Below, piece after piece: positions 1 to 9,021 of a stretch of 64,000 nt of DNA (within the stretch, counting starts at the first letter, position 1; every line of letters starts with the position of its first letter). Made by a program: the position numbers and the translations under genes. Source of the DNA: Chitinophaga filiformis (GTDB taxonomy: Bacteria; Bacteroidota; Bacteroidia; Chitinophagales; Chitinophagaceae); the NCBI RefSeq assembly GCF_023100805.1, contig NZ_CP095855.1:7481001-7545000 (forward strand). The letters are read 5' to 3'. The notes under the pieces are model-generated. The model saw nothing but the letters and a program-made list of their open reading frames with translations. It did no database searches and was not told where the DNA came from.

Positions 1-947
1 GAACCATCTTTGAAACCACAACTGACCCCCAGTTATTAAAGCAGCTGGTGCAAAAGGGCGCCTCTGCCAGATTGCTCGGAAACTATGAACTGGGTTCACA
101 CAACCTGGCCATGGTTGTCCAGGAGCTTGCCGATGCCAGTACAAAGGAAGACCTGGAAAGTGCCGCTGACATCATCAAAACAACGATCGTGGCGGGCGCA
201 GACCTCAACACACAAAAAGCATATTGGGGGAATGGAGGAATGATTGCTGTCTCATGGTTATGCATATATCTGGCGCGTGCCTTCGGCACTTATGGATACT
301 TGAAGACCATGGAGCAATATCACTATTGCTACAGGATCTTTACCTGGGTAGCAGAAAATACGGCCATCACTGAAGCGATGCAAGGTGACCTGCATCCTTT
401 TAATGTATTCATGAATTGCCTGAAAAAATCTCCCGGAGTCGAAGACCTCCAGGAGAAAATAATATTGCAGATGATGGGCTTCGGCTGGCACATCTTCGGC
501 TCTACTCATGAAGACCTCAGCACTTCCTTTTTCACCCGGATTATCGAATTCGATCCCCGGTTCCTGACCCTGATTGTCCCTTTTGAACAGGAACAACTAA
601 AATCTTATCTGGACCCCGTGCAGGCAAACATCACCCCTGCCATCATAAAGAACCTCTTAAACGGCTTTTCTTCCAGTAAAAAAGCCAGAAAACATTTCAG
701 GGCATTCTTTTCTATTAAACCCCACTGGCTGTTAAAACTGATCATCACCCGCACACCTGAAATGGTCTTCCACCTGGTCAGAAGGAATGAACAGGACCTG
801 TTACATCCTTTCCTGAAACATTATAAACGGGAAATCGCCGCACTAAAGAACGAAAACGAGCAGACCTTGTTGCAATATGCTATGACATCCAGGGGAGTTG
901 TGGAGAATACTATTCAGATCCTGCGTCAATATGGCCAGCTAGCCTGA
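1..947 (+). CDS. Ankyrin-like repeat protein, 5' end outside window
   Basis: The frame is open to the window edge: codons from base 3 read TIFETTTDPQLLKQLVQKGAS without a stop, so the GTG at 48 is unlikely to be the true start and the gene is partial. The segments LLKQLVQKGAS and IIKTTIVAGADLN resemble the helix-turn of ankyrin repeats (the xLLxxGADxN pattern), and the C-terminal part (about 200-299 from base 48) has similar helical pairs ending near LLQYAM. No signal peptide or membrane segment is visible in the part present, so a cytoplasmic protein-binding role is inferred. The middle of the protein matches no family I recognise. A perfect 10-bp-arm hairpin follows the stop codon. The ankyrin assignment is weak because the repeats are degenerate. 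Confidence 0.6.
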   Translation, partial: TIFETTTDPQLLKQLVQKGASARLLGNYELGSHNLAMVVQELADASTKEDLESAADIIKTTIVAGADLNTQKAYWGNGGMIAVSWLCIYLARAFGTYGYLKTMEQYHYCYRIFTWVAENTAITEAMQGDLHPFNVFMNCLKKSPGVEDLQEKIILQMMGFGWHIFGSTHEDLSTSFFTRIIEFDPRFLTLIVPFEQEQLKSYLDPVQANITPAIIKNLLNGFSSSKKARKHFRAFFSIKPHWLLKLIITRTPEMVFHLVRRNEQDLLHPFLKHYKREIAALKNENEQTLLQYAMTSRGVVENTIQILRQYGQLA

Positions 948-1022
948 ACAGCATACCCCGGCCACTAGTAATAATAGGGCTTTTGCATACCACAACTCCA
1001 TTTTCAAAAGATCTAAAGCGAA

Positions 1023-1052
1023 GAGCCTTCAAATCCTGCGACTTGAAGGCTC
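1023..1052. terminator. Bidirectional terminator between convergent genes
   Basis: Perfect 10-bp arms (GAGCCTTCAA / TTGAAGGCTC) with a 10-nt loop lie between the ankyrin-like gene and the convergent GH9 gene. A T-rich stretch follows on the plus strand (CATACTTTTC) and a weaker one on the minus strand. Confidence 0.7.
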
Positions 1053-1087
1053 CATACTTTTCAGTTGACTGTTCTATATAAAAATTC

Positions 1088-4039
1088 CTATTGGATCATC
1101 AGTTTTGTGCTTATCACCTTTTTCTTACCGCTGGCTACTTCAACATGATAGATACCTGCCAGTACGGAAGGATCAATCCTAAACGTTTCATTCGCTTTTG
1201 CACGCTTCCTCAATACCACTTTACCAGACATATCTGTAAGCGTCACTATCACATCCGTAATAGCGGGATCGGCTACGCGGATGGCGAAGCTATGCTCTGT
1301 AACCGGGTTAGGATAAACAGCAGTGGTATATTTTGACGGAACAGTGCTGCTTGCAAGCGTAGCTCTTGCACCTGCCTCCGTTCCTGCTGCCTCGAAATGC
1401 GACCATCCATAGGGGCCTATATAATGCACATAATAATTGCCATTCACTCTTGCAGGCAGGCTATTAGACCAGGTATTGGTAAGGTTAACGCCATTGATCT
1501 CCAGGAGGCTCAGGTTCCATGAATTGATGTATGAAATATTGCCGGAGATAACGAAGCAATATTCTCCCGTGCCATCTTTCTTAAATGGAAGCATTACCGG
1601 CGATGGATCACTGCAATTTCCCTGGTTGGCGTTTGGAGTAAAGTTAGCCGTGATGGATACATTAGCAGTTACTGTGATCTTAACAGGATTGATAGTATCT
1701 GATACGGCGCCGCTCCAGTTACTGAACTTATAGCCACTGGCCGGGGTAGCGGTAATGGTCACCTGTGTACCTTCGGGATAGATACCTCCTGCAGGGCTGA
1801 GTGAAACAGCGCCCGAACCGCTTACAGCTGTGGTGACAGTATATTGTTTAGGCACAACCACGTTAGTAACTGTAAGGCTTGAGTTGGACACAAAGCCCCC
1901 GTCGGTTGTAGTGGCAGTGATGGTAGCCTTACCTGCAGCCAGTGCGCTTACAAGCCCTGTGTTACTTACAGCAGCAATCGCCGGTGCACTGGAAGTCCAG
2001 GTCACGTTTTTATTGGTAGCATTAGCAGGTACTACTGTGGCATTGAGCTGCAGGGTAGTATTGATATCCAGTGAGGCTGTTGCAGGGCTGACGCTTACAC
2101 CCGTAACAGGTACCACCACGGCAGGCGTCGGAGTACTGCCATATACGAGTACATTATCTACATAAAGCGGAATGGTAGCTACTTCCTTAAGCGTGCCATC
2201 AAGGCCTTTTGACGACCAGTCATTGGCCGGATTCCAGGCAGCTGCACTGGCCTCATAAGGCAGTCGTATACGTATCTGCGATTCTTTTCTCGATTCCCCC
2301 TGTCCGCCGGGCCAGATCTTAATACTGTTATTGAATGTTACTTCAGTGTAGTAGATGTGCTGAACAGAATCCCATGGTTTTAACTGAGTAAAGGTAACAT
2401 CTGCATTGTTAGACGAAACAACATAACTAGCCGGGGAATAGCCGGCACTCAGCCCCTCAGAAATATCAATGAACAGGCGGAAAGCATGTTTGGAGGCAAT
2501 ACGCGCCGGCCAGGCAGTATGATTGTTCACCCATACAGACCATTCAGTATAAGTATTGCCGCTGCCGTTCAGCCTTGCCTCTATCAGGAACTCTCCTGAA
2601 GGCGTTTCAGCAAGCGGGAAATTTGCCAGGGGCGTTCCGCCATAATCTTCCACAAGCTTCGACAGCAGTCCTGAAAAACCAGCATTATAATCGCAGGCTA
2701 CTTCATTGTTCACATAGTTGGAGCGATCGTCTGTATAAGTATCATCATTTCCCGGGCCTCCTACCAGGGCACCATATAGCGTATGTCTTGTTGCGGCGGG
2801 AGGACCATTCAGGTTATTGGACCAGCAGCCATGAGCAGTACGATGATGGGGATTAACCGGTGGATTAGTACCGAAACCACATACATAGCTACGATTACGG
2901 GGATTGCTGCCCAGTGCATAGTTCATTTGCCGCAGGGCAAAATTGTAGTACTTTGTTCCCTTTGCGGTAGTGGTAGCAGCATCCTTATAATAGGTGGCCA
3001 GGAAACTGGTATTAATGGCATATCTTAAAGCGCCCCATACATCCAGGAATGCCAGGCCGCCTGGCGTATAGGTAATACGCTGCCCATTGTAACCATCTGT
3101 CCAGTAATCGAGGTGACGTTCTATATCTTCTTTATACTGTGCCTTACCTGTGAGCTTTGCCAGCAGGGCATAACAGCCATAAGACTTATCATCCCAGGCA
3201 AGTCCCCACTTAAAGGATTTAATAGTACTCTGAGGTTCTGAAGACAGGTTGGCATAATAGCTCTCCGCCTTTGCCAGCCACGCTGCATCGCCGGTAGCAC
3301 GATATAACCATATAGCGCCCCATACCAGTTCGTCATTGTAACCACTGAATGACTGATAATAACCAGCAGCATCGGTGATGGCGCTGGAATACTTCCCGCG
3401 GTAGTTGTCAGCAAAGTTGTATAACTGTATAGCGTGGCTCAGCAATGTAGCGCTGTAGGAAGGATCGTCGGTCTTAAATACAATGCTGGCCGCTGCCATC
3501 GCCGCAGCGGTTTCACCTGCAAGGTCAGAGCCGGGATGCGCCTGATCGATCTTATAGGAAGGGCGGGACATGGCCATTACTTCAGCTGCGCCCCACCAGG
3601 CATGATCGGTACCACCGTTACCTACCTGCCCGTACAATTCATTGGGAGCAGTATGGCAGCGAATAAAGTAATCATTTACAAAACGCAGATTGCTCTTCAG
3701 GTATTTCATCTGCCCTGCGGCATTATATCCCCCGGGAAAGTCTATCGCTCCCCATGCCAGCATAGTGGCAGAGAAGGCCATGGGGAAATTGAACTTAACA
3801 TGATCCCCCGCGTCATACCAGCCACCAGTCAAGTCGTGGCTGACATCACTACCATCATTCATCGCCGAATTAGCGCGCCAGCTTACGCGGTTATCTGCAG
3901 GGAGCTGGCCAGAACGCTGGCATTCGTAGAAGAACATCGACTTTTGCAATGCTTCTGCATAATTGTAATTCTGTGCATAGGTTAGTTTGAGGGATACCAT
4001 TAGTAGAATGGCAGCAATCAGACTACATCTTTTTTTCAT
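1088..4039 (-). CDS. Secreted GH9 endoglucanase, multidomain, T9SS-sorted
   Basis: Predicted cellulase/endo-beta-1,4-glucanase, 983 aa. A signal peptide (1-22) is followed by a GH9 (alpha/alpha)6 catalytic domain (about 25-467). It holds the family landmarks DAGDHVKF (76-83, Asp76/Asp79 as nucleophilic-water base), HHRTAHG (398-404) and the acid Glu446 in NYVNNE. A CBM3c-like beta-sandwich (about 478-636) follows, as in processive GH9 enzymes. Next come a Big2 Ig-like domain (about 644-726), an InlB-type bacterial repeat (about 731-801), an extra beta-sandwich (about 808-886) with Cys pairs, and a T9SS type A sorting tail (about 905-983, starting AVYPNPV and ending KLMIQ). The protein is therefore likely exported by type IX secretion and released or attached at the cell surface. 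It is monocistronic and lies away from the beta-glucan modules. Specificity for cellulose versus mixed-linkage glucan cannot be decided from sequence. Confidence 0.93.
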   Translation of the reverse strand: MKKRCSLIAAILLMVSLKLTYAQNYNYAEALQKSMFFYECQRSGQLPADNRVSWRANSAMNDGSDVSHDLTGGWYDAGDHVKFNFPMAFSATMLAWGAIDFPGGYNAAGQMKYLKSNLRFVNDYFIRCHTAPNELYGQVGNGGTDHAWWGAAEVMAMSRPSYKIDQAHPGSDLAGETAAAMAAASIVFKTDDPSYSATLLSHAIQLYNFADNYRGKYSSAITDAAGYYQSFSGYNDELVWGAIWLYRATGDAAWLAKAESYYANLSSEPQSTIKSFKWGLAWDDKSYGCYALLAKLTGKAQYKEDIERHLDYWTDGYNGQRITYTPGGLAFLDVWGALRYAINTSFLATYYKDAATTTAKGTKYYNFALRQMNYALGSNPRNRSYVCGFGTNPPVNPHHRTAHGCWSNNLNGPPAATRHTLYGALVGGPGNDDTYTDDRSNYVNNEVACDYNAGFSGLLSKLVEDYGGTPLANFPLAETPSGEFLIEARLNGSGNTYTEWSVWVNNHTAWPARIASKHAFRLFIDISEGLSAGYSPASYVVSSNNADVTFTQLKPWDSVQHIYYTEVTFNNSIKIWPGGQGESRKESQIRIRLPYEASAAAWNPANDWSSKGLDGTLKEVATIPLYVDNVLVYGSTPTPAVVVPVTGVSVSPATASLDINTTLQLNATVVPANATNKNVTWTSSAPAIAAVSNTGLVSALAAGKATITATTTDGGFVSNSSLTVTNVVVPKQYTVTTAVSGSGAVSLSPAGGIYPEGTQVTITATPASGYKFSNWSGAVSDTINPVKITVTANVSITANFTPNANQGNCSDPSPVMLPFKKDGTGEYCFVISGNISYINSWNLSLLEINGVNLTNTWSNSLPARVNGNYYVHYIGPYGWSHFEAAGTEAGARATLASSTVPSKYTTAVYPNPVTEHSFAIRVADPAITDVIVTLTDMSGKVVLRKRAKANETFRIDPSVLAGIYHVEVASGKKKVISTKLMIQ

Positions 4040-4460
4040 GGTCTTTTAATTTTGAAGGTACTTGTTGGATCAACTGAAAATAAAAAGGTATAGTCGCTGC
4101 TGCAGGTTGCAGCAGACCAGGAGAGGGAAACGGACTTTATACAGATACGCGGATATTATGCATCAATGACCACTCCATTGATACTTACCTGATGCCGTTG
4201 AGCATTGCCAGTTGAATATCCTTAAATATTAGCTTGATATGGTTTTCAGAAGAAATTTCCGGTTAAATGGGTTTAGGATTTATACCAACGGCGAGAAAGA
4301 AAGCAGCATCTTTTTTGCCATTGGCAAGGTGAACAATATGATTCCACAAGTTTACGGGAATTATATGCGATAACCAAGCACTCATTTAAAAAAATATTAA
4401 TTCAATAAAGGGATCCCATGGTGTATATTGTACAATAGACACTTATATACAGGCAGCATA
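4040..4460. other. Intergenic region with two palindromes
   Basis: No gene is supported here. This 421-bp AT-rich stretch is the upstream region of the GH9 gene and the downstream region of the 4461-5492 gene. It holds a perfect 8-bp inverted repeat at 4097-4115 and an imperfect 22-bp palindrome at 4421-4442. No TAnnTTTG promoter element was found on the minus strand near the GH9 start. Confidence 0.6.
4097..4115. promoter_or_regulatory. Palindrome upstream of GH9 (possible operator)
   Basis: CTGCTGCA-GGT-TGCAGCAG has perfect 8-bp arms and a 3-nt spacer, 57 bp upstream of the GH9 start codon. It may be a dimeric regulator site or a leader hairpin. No regulator gene adjoins it. Confidence 0.35.
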
Positions 4461-5492
4461 TCAGGGCAAGTCCATTGCAAATGCTATCACCTGGTCTTTT
4501 AAGAGAACATACAAATTTCCGGCATTGATATGATAGGACAGCACCTCACGTTTGTCTACCGGAAGATAAAAACTGCCGGCATAACTGCCATTTTCCAGAT
4601 TGTAGGTATCCAGTACCGGATATTGTTTAAACGTATTTTCCAGCTCATTGTCCGCCCGCAAATCAGACTCTATGAATAGTACGCGGTCATTCGCGAAGGC
4701 ACGCTTATTCACCTTAACGCGGGGCGAGGACGCATACAACTTCTGCATGGGACCAGTCCCCCTGCCCGATACCTGTATATTATTATAAGAAACGGTATCA
4801 ATGGTATGCTGCTTATAGCGCAGCTGCATATCGGTATCCATACAATAAATACCATTCTCAAAATAAGGTATATAAAACAGGCGGTCCTTTTTCGTATTGC
4901 TGCACAAGATCCCATCGGTAGAAAAACCTGCATCCGCTTTTTCCGACAAGAGATCGGATGTGCGCTGTTCGCCACTATGCATGTTGATACGCATAAACAC
5001 AGGTTGAAAACTCCCCTGAACAAATCCTCTTATCACTACGAAAGAATCTGATAACTGTAGCGACTTCACGAAAGGGCCCGCAGATAATTTTATACTGTCA
5101 AACACCATTGCATGCAAGCCTTTGCTAAACAGCTTCCCGCTATTGTATTCATGCACATAAATGTGAGCGGCATCTGCAAAAAAATGTACAGGGGGCCGGA
5201 GTTGTTTACTTACATTGAGCAGCACAGTGTCTTTGATGTGCAGCTTGCTGTCAAGGCGGTATACCTGCCGATGGGAAGGTTCGGATAAATACAGGCTGTC
5301 TCCCCAGCCAAACAATCGCTCAGCCCTAAGTGGCAATTGATATGAAAGCTGCCGGTGGACATTCACTTTAATCCATTGCCTGTCAAAGCCGTTCTTCTTA
5401 TCGTTCGGCATACCCGATACAGCCACCAGTACAAGCAAACATGCGAATGCTGCCATCATCGTACAACTGATGAATATGATAGTTCGTTTCAT
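4461..5492 (-). CDS. Uncharacterised membrane-anchored propeller-like protein
   Basis: 343 aa; I cannot assign a named family with confidence. The N-terminus is a signal peptide or single membrane anchor (residues 5-27, hydrophobic), so the bulk is predicted periplasmic or extracytoplasmic. The rest is predominantly beta. It shows repeated short strands of the type DSLYLSEPS, RQVYRLDSK and GNLYVLLKDQ spaced by about 45 residues, as in six- or seven-bladed propellers. It lies last in a same-strand group with a small four-Cys secreted protein (143 bp upstream) and a MauE-like membrane protein. The grouping suggests a joint extracytoplasmic function. No catalytic motif is visible. Confidence 0.7.
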   Translation of the reverse strand: MKRTIIFISCTMMAAFACLLVLVAVSGMPNDKKNGFDRQWIKVNVHRQLSYQLPLRAERLFGWGDSLYLSEPSHRQVYRLDSKLHIKDTVLLNVSKQLRPPVHFFADAAHIYVHEYNSGKLFSKGLHAMVFDSIKLSAGPFVKSLQLSDSFVVIRGFVQGSFQPVFMRINMHSGEQRTSDLLSEKADAGFSTDGILCSNTKKDRLFYIPYFENGIYCMDTDMQLRYKQHTIDTVSYNNIQVSGRGTGPMQKLYASSPRVKVNKRAFANDRVLFIESDLRADNELENTFKQYPVLDTYNLENGSYAGSFYLPVDKREVLSYHINAGNLYVLLKDQVIAFAMDLP

Positions 5493-5635
5493 AAACTAAA
5501 GCAAAAGAGGAGAACAGAGACTACCCCGGAAGTAGTCCCTGTAAATTAATATGAGACCGGGCAATTGATCGCCACCCGGCATCGTTGCATCGCATTTACT
5601 TTAACGGTATTGCTACTATGAGCAATAGAGAAAGC

Positions 5636-5953
5636 TTACAGGTCCGTCAGGAATACCTCCCAAACGTAAGTCTTCCCCTGTGACTGGAATGTAGTTGCAC
5701 AACAGAAATAGGAGTCGCCACTGCAGTTGGCAGCACTGTTGGGATCTGCAACACTCTTTACTGTGTTGCCGAATGACAGGATGAGATTACCGCCGTAGGT
5801 TGCAGTGCGATCGGCCGGAAGTCCCGGAATGGTCACTGTCCGGTAGCAGACATCCTGTGTCTTTTTAATGATGGTACCTGCGTTAGTAGAAATTGTTAAT
5901 CCAATGGCAGCTACGGCTACCAATGCAGCAAAACTGAATTTCATCTTTTTCAT
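5636..5953 (-). CDS. Small secreted four-cysteine protein (DUF6520-like)
   Basis: 105 aa. A basic start and hydrophobic core (MKKMKFSFAALVAVAAIGL) make a clear signal peptide, with likely cleavage after about residue 25. The mature part of about 80 aa has four cysteines (36, 77, 84, 85), including an adjacent CC pair near the C-terminus, consistent with two disulfides. The leader and size resemble DUF6520-type Bacteroidota proteins, recalled from family knowledge and not verified. The gene is 96 bp downstream of a MauE/DoxX-like protein with a CxC motif, which fits a thiol-oxidation partner. The function of the mature peptide is unknown. Confidence 0.7.
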   Translation of the reverse strand: MKKMKFSFAALVAVAAIGLTISTNAGTIIKKTQDVCYRTVTIPGLPADRTATYGGNLILSFGNTVKSVADPNSAANCSGDSYFCCATTFQSQGKTYVWEVFLTDL

Positions 5954-6049
5954 GTGTTCGCTTTTAAGATTAAGAAATAATAAACAGCCATCATAGGCTG
6001 CCCCTACTTATACAAGAGGAGAGGGTCCTGTTTTATTGCAATAAAAGAG

Positions 6050-6499
6050 TTAAGACAATGACATATTCTGCCTGTTAAGTATCGTCAGCCGGCTTTGCAG
6101 CAATATGGCGATTACAGTAAGCAGCGTAAACATAAGGTTAACTACCAGGTGTTGCTCCCAGGTTAACAGCTCGATGATGCCGCCACAACTGCAAGGCAGA
6201 TCGTAGGCATAATGCAGCATGGTATACACATATCCTGTAAATAGTGTGATCAGGAATAACGATGCATACAGGCCGGCTACCCGTGTGGGTTTAAAGATCA
6301 GCATTGCAGCTATCAGCAGTTCGCCTGCAGGCACCATGACAGCTACCAGCGGCGCAATGTGCTGCAGAAAAGGAGAACGGCCGGCTTCAAATCTGAATTT
6401 GTCAAATTGGATCAGTTTACTGAGGCCGGTGTAGATCCAGAGTAGTAGCAATACGGCAGTAATTGCTTCAATGGCTAAATTGAGCGCTCTGAGTTTCAT
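6050..6499 (-). CDS. MauE/DoxX-like redox membrane protein
   Basis: 149 aa with four predicted membrane helices (about 7-30, 46-70, 74-97, 116-136). The motif LPCSCGG (Cys103, Cys105) lies between helices 3 and 4, as in the MauE/DoxX-like family. In methylamine dehydrogenase gene clusters MauE is tied to disulfide formation in the small subunit. Here the likely client is the Cys-rich secreted protein encoded immediately downstream; that link is inference. It is first in the three-gene minus-strand group, and no dehydrogenase genes are nearby, so it is not a methylamine system. Confidence 0.8.
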   Translation of the reverse strand: MKLRALNLAIEAITAVLLLLWIYTGLSKLIQFDKFRFEAGRSPFLQHIAPLVAVMVPAGELLIAAMLIFKPTRVAGLYASLFLITLFTGYVYTMLHYAYDLPCSCGGIIELLTWEQHLVVNLMFTLLTVIAILLQSRLTILNRQNMSLS

Positions 6500-6673
6500 A
6501 TGGAAATCAATACAGAATGAAAGAAAGCTGGCGGGGGCTTAGTGTTTCATTGGATTTTGTAATGGATTTGTCTTTTGGTCAACAAGTCAGTTTCACGTGG
6601 TTATCTACTCGATAAAATTAGTAAAAGCCGATGAGAATTACAATACTTTTTCAGGTAGCTAGTATATAAGTAT

Positions 6674-6702
6674 AAATTCAGGACGCAGTGCGCCCTGAAT
6701 TT
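6674..6702 (-). terminator. Terminator-like hairpin after the outer-membrane barrel gene
   Basis: AAATTCAGG and CCTGAATTT arms enclose an inner CGCA/TGCG stem with one mismatch. It sits 52 bp beyond the stop of the 6754-8895 gene. The T-run on the minus side is short (TTTATA). Confidence 0.5.
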
Positions 6703-6753
6703 TAAGTATAGGGAAACAGTACATTCACAGACATTCAGGTCATTGCTGTTCCT

Positions 6754-8895
6754 TTACAATCCTGCCCTGTTCTCTTCCTCGTTCTTATTGAGCTGTTTCG
6801 CTTTATAAGTGGATTTTCCGAAGCTGTAATTAAGCGAGAGCACTACCCGCTGCTGGCCATACCAGTGAGACAGCTGGTTATTGATGATCTGCTTCTGACG
6901 GAACACAATGGTGAATGTTGTACTATTGAACATGTCATAGTAATTGATCCGTGTATTCAGCTTCCCTTTCAGCCAGCTGCGCTGCAGCCCTATATCAACA
7001 TTCCACAGCGGCTTCGCAATATAAAGACTGATACCACTGCGTGAGCGGTAGGAATAATATACATCAAATGTGAATTGTTTAGGCAAAGTAAATACCTGGC
7101 TTCCTCTGATAGAAAAGTCTGTTACTCCCACGGCATAGGTAACGCCGTGATAGGGTATTTGCTCCTTTCTGTAATCACTGCTGATATTATGCTGCATTCT
7201 CCACCATTTTGTAACTGTAAAGGGAATACTGGCTGTAATCGTGGCAAAATCTTTATGGGGCATGTTCTTGCCAAGATATTCCAGCACATTGGTAACAGTG
7301 TCATACTCCGGGTATCTGAGCATGGCATCTGTTTCCCGGCCGGCATTCAACGTGAATGTAAATGACCTGATGGTGTAAGTTAAAGCCAGCGTATTTGTTT
7401 TAGAAGGCAGGAGATAAGGATTGCCTACTACATAATTTAATGGACTGTTATAGAACCTGAATGGGTTCAGCTGGGTAAAATTAGGACGGGTGATGCGGCG
7501 GGCAAAAGATAGGCCTATCTGTTGATTTTCACTAATAGTATAAGCCGCATTTATACCCGGCAACCAGGTAAGGTAATTCCGCCTGGTTACCTGTTGTTGG
7601 GTGATAGAATTTGCAACGCTATGGGTATGCTCCACACGAAGGCCTCCTGAAAGGTCAAATTTGCCCAGTTTCCTTTCGTAAGAGAGGTATGCTGCGGATA
7701 TATATTCGTCGTAATGAAAGTTGTTTGACCGTCCGCTATCCGGTACGAAAATGTGCTCTTTGTTCAGTGTGTCATAATGAATGGCATTCCGGGTGGATGT
7801 GAATGCAAACCTGCTGCCTGTACGGAAAGTACCATAGCTGGTTTCCCTTGAAAGGTCCGCCTGGATTGTACGGATACGGATGTCCTGCTGTAAGGCTGTT
7901 TTCCAGTAATCTTCCAGCATTTTGCTGATGATATCGCTCGTCTGTATATCTTCCTGCTGCCGGGTATTGGCCTGTGCAAATGAACCTAACAACTGCAATT
8001 GGGTCTTTCCCCACTGTCCGGCATAATTCAGGTTAACAAGATAATTACGCTGGGTTGGATCATAGCGGTTTTCGGTTTTTGTATTAAAAACAAGGTGCTG
8101 CGCTGTAGCATCTGTTGCATGAAGCGTATTGTATGCATAGGCATCCCGGTTTATCAGGTAAGCGCTGAACTGCAATTCAATATGCTGATCCTTCTTAAAA
8201 TTATAATCCGCTCCCAGCTGATAGCTGAAGTTATTATTAGTGGTGGGCACCCTGGTACTGGTGGTCAGGATATCAGTACTTGCGAGGTGCTGTAAAGCCG
8301 AGTACCGGTAAATCGTGGTACCCTTCGTATAACCCAGCCGGGTCATATAGGTGATTTTAGAGGTTTTGTAGGTGAGCTGCAACTGATTATCGCTGTAGGT
8401 ATGAGCATTCCGCTGTAGACTGGAACTGATATTTCCCCTCCAGCCCAGTGTAATATCCTGCTTCAGGCGTATGTCAATAATTGCTTTGTATGCTGCGTCG
8501 TATTGGGAAGACGGGTTATTGATCAGCGCGATAGACGCGATCATGTCCGATGAAAGACCTGCCAGGTAGTTCTGCAGTGCTTCTGGGCTCATCAGCACTG
8601 GTTTACCATCAATAAAAACCGCCGGTGTGATCCTGCCATATAGTAAGAGGGCACCGTCCCCTCCTATCTCAAGGCCGGGAACCTTTTTCAATACATCAAA
8701 GCCATTGACAGCTGTTCTAAACAGGCGGTTGCCCGATACCGTTATCACCAGCTTATCGGCTTGCTGCCTCACGGACGGAGGGTTTGCATTCACTTCCACG
8801 GCCTGCAACTGTCGGGTGCTGATTGTTGAGTCCTGCGCCTGGGTAAACAGGCAAAGCATCATAAGAAAACAAAAAAAGGGAAAGACTTTCGCCAT
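6754..8895 (-). CDS. TonB-dependent receptor-like outer-membrane beta-barrel protein
   Basis: 713 aa. A signal peptide (1-20, ending TQAQ) precedes a plug-like domain (about 30-150) with conserved steps VTVSGNRLFRTA, KKVPGLEIGGDGALLLYGR and VFIDGKP. A long outer-membrane barrel follows (about 150-700), rich in alternating aromatic strands. This is the 'outer membrane protein beta-barrel family' architecture (OMP_b-brl_3 type) without the N-terminal carboxypeptidase-regulatory domain seen in many relatives. The last strand is near residues 690-697 (VLSLNYSFG), and a short basic tail follows it. There is no SusD partner, so the substrate is unknown. A possible -7 element (TACGTTTG on the minus strand) lies at 8912-8919. 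Confidence 0.82.
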   Translation of the reverse strand: MAKVFPFFCFLMMLCLFTQAQDSTISTRQLQAVEVNANPPSVRQQADKLVITVSGNRLFRTAVNGFDVLKKVPGLEIGGDGALLLYGRITPAVFIDGKPVLMSPEALQNYLAGLSSDMIASIALINNPSSQYDAAYKAIIDIRLKQDITLGWRGNISSSLQRNAHTYSDNQLQLTYKTSKITYMTRLGYTKGTTIYRYSALQHLASTDILTTSTRVPTTNNNFSYQLGADYNFKKDQHIELQFSAYLINRDAYAYNTLHATDATAQHLVFNTKTENRYDPTQRNYLVNLNYAGQWGKTQLQLLGSFAQANTRQQEDIQTSDIISKMLEDYWKTALQQDIRIRTIQADLSRETSYGTFRTGSRFAFTSTRNAIHYDTLNKEHIFVPDSGRSNNFHYDEYISAAYLSYERKLGKFDLSGGLRVEHTHSVANSITQQQVTRRNYLTWLPGINAAYTISENQQIGLSFARRITRPNFTQLNPFRFYNSPLNYVVGNPYLLPSKTNTLALTYTIRSFTFTLNAGRETDAMLRYPEYDTVTNVLEYLGKNMPHKDFATITASIPFTVTKWWRMQHNISSDYRKEQIPYHGVTYAVGVTDFSIRGSQVFTLPKQFTFDVYYSYRSRSGISLYIAKPLWNVDIGLQRSWLKGKLNTRINYYDMFNSTTFTIVFRQKQIINNQLSHWYGQQRVVLSLNYSFGKSTYKAKQLNKNEEENRAGL

Positions 8896-8911
8896 CGACT
8901 ATAGGTTTCCC

Positions 8912-8919
8912 CAAACGTA
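8912..8919 (-). promoter_or_regulatory. Possible -7 promoter element for the barrel gene
   Basis: The minus strand reads TACGTTTG, matching the Bacteroidota TAnnTTTG element, 16 bp before the ATG at 8895. A matching TTTG at -33 was not found, so support is weak. Confidence 0.3.
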
Positions 8920-9021
8920 GTAAGGGTTCCAACACCTGTGGTTTTGCTTTTCAAATCAGGAGTCCTGATTTATAAATCCGGACGGCGGCAAAATTATAAA
9001 CTTCAGGTTTTCAACACATTA

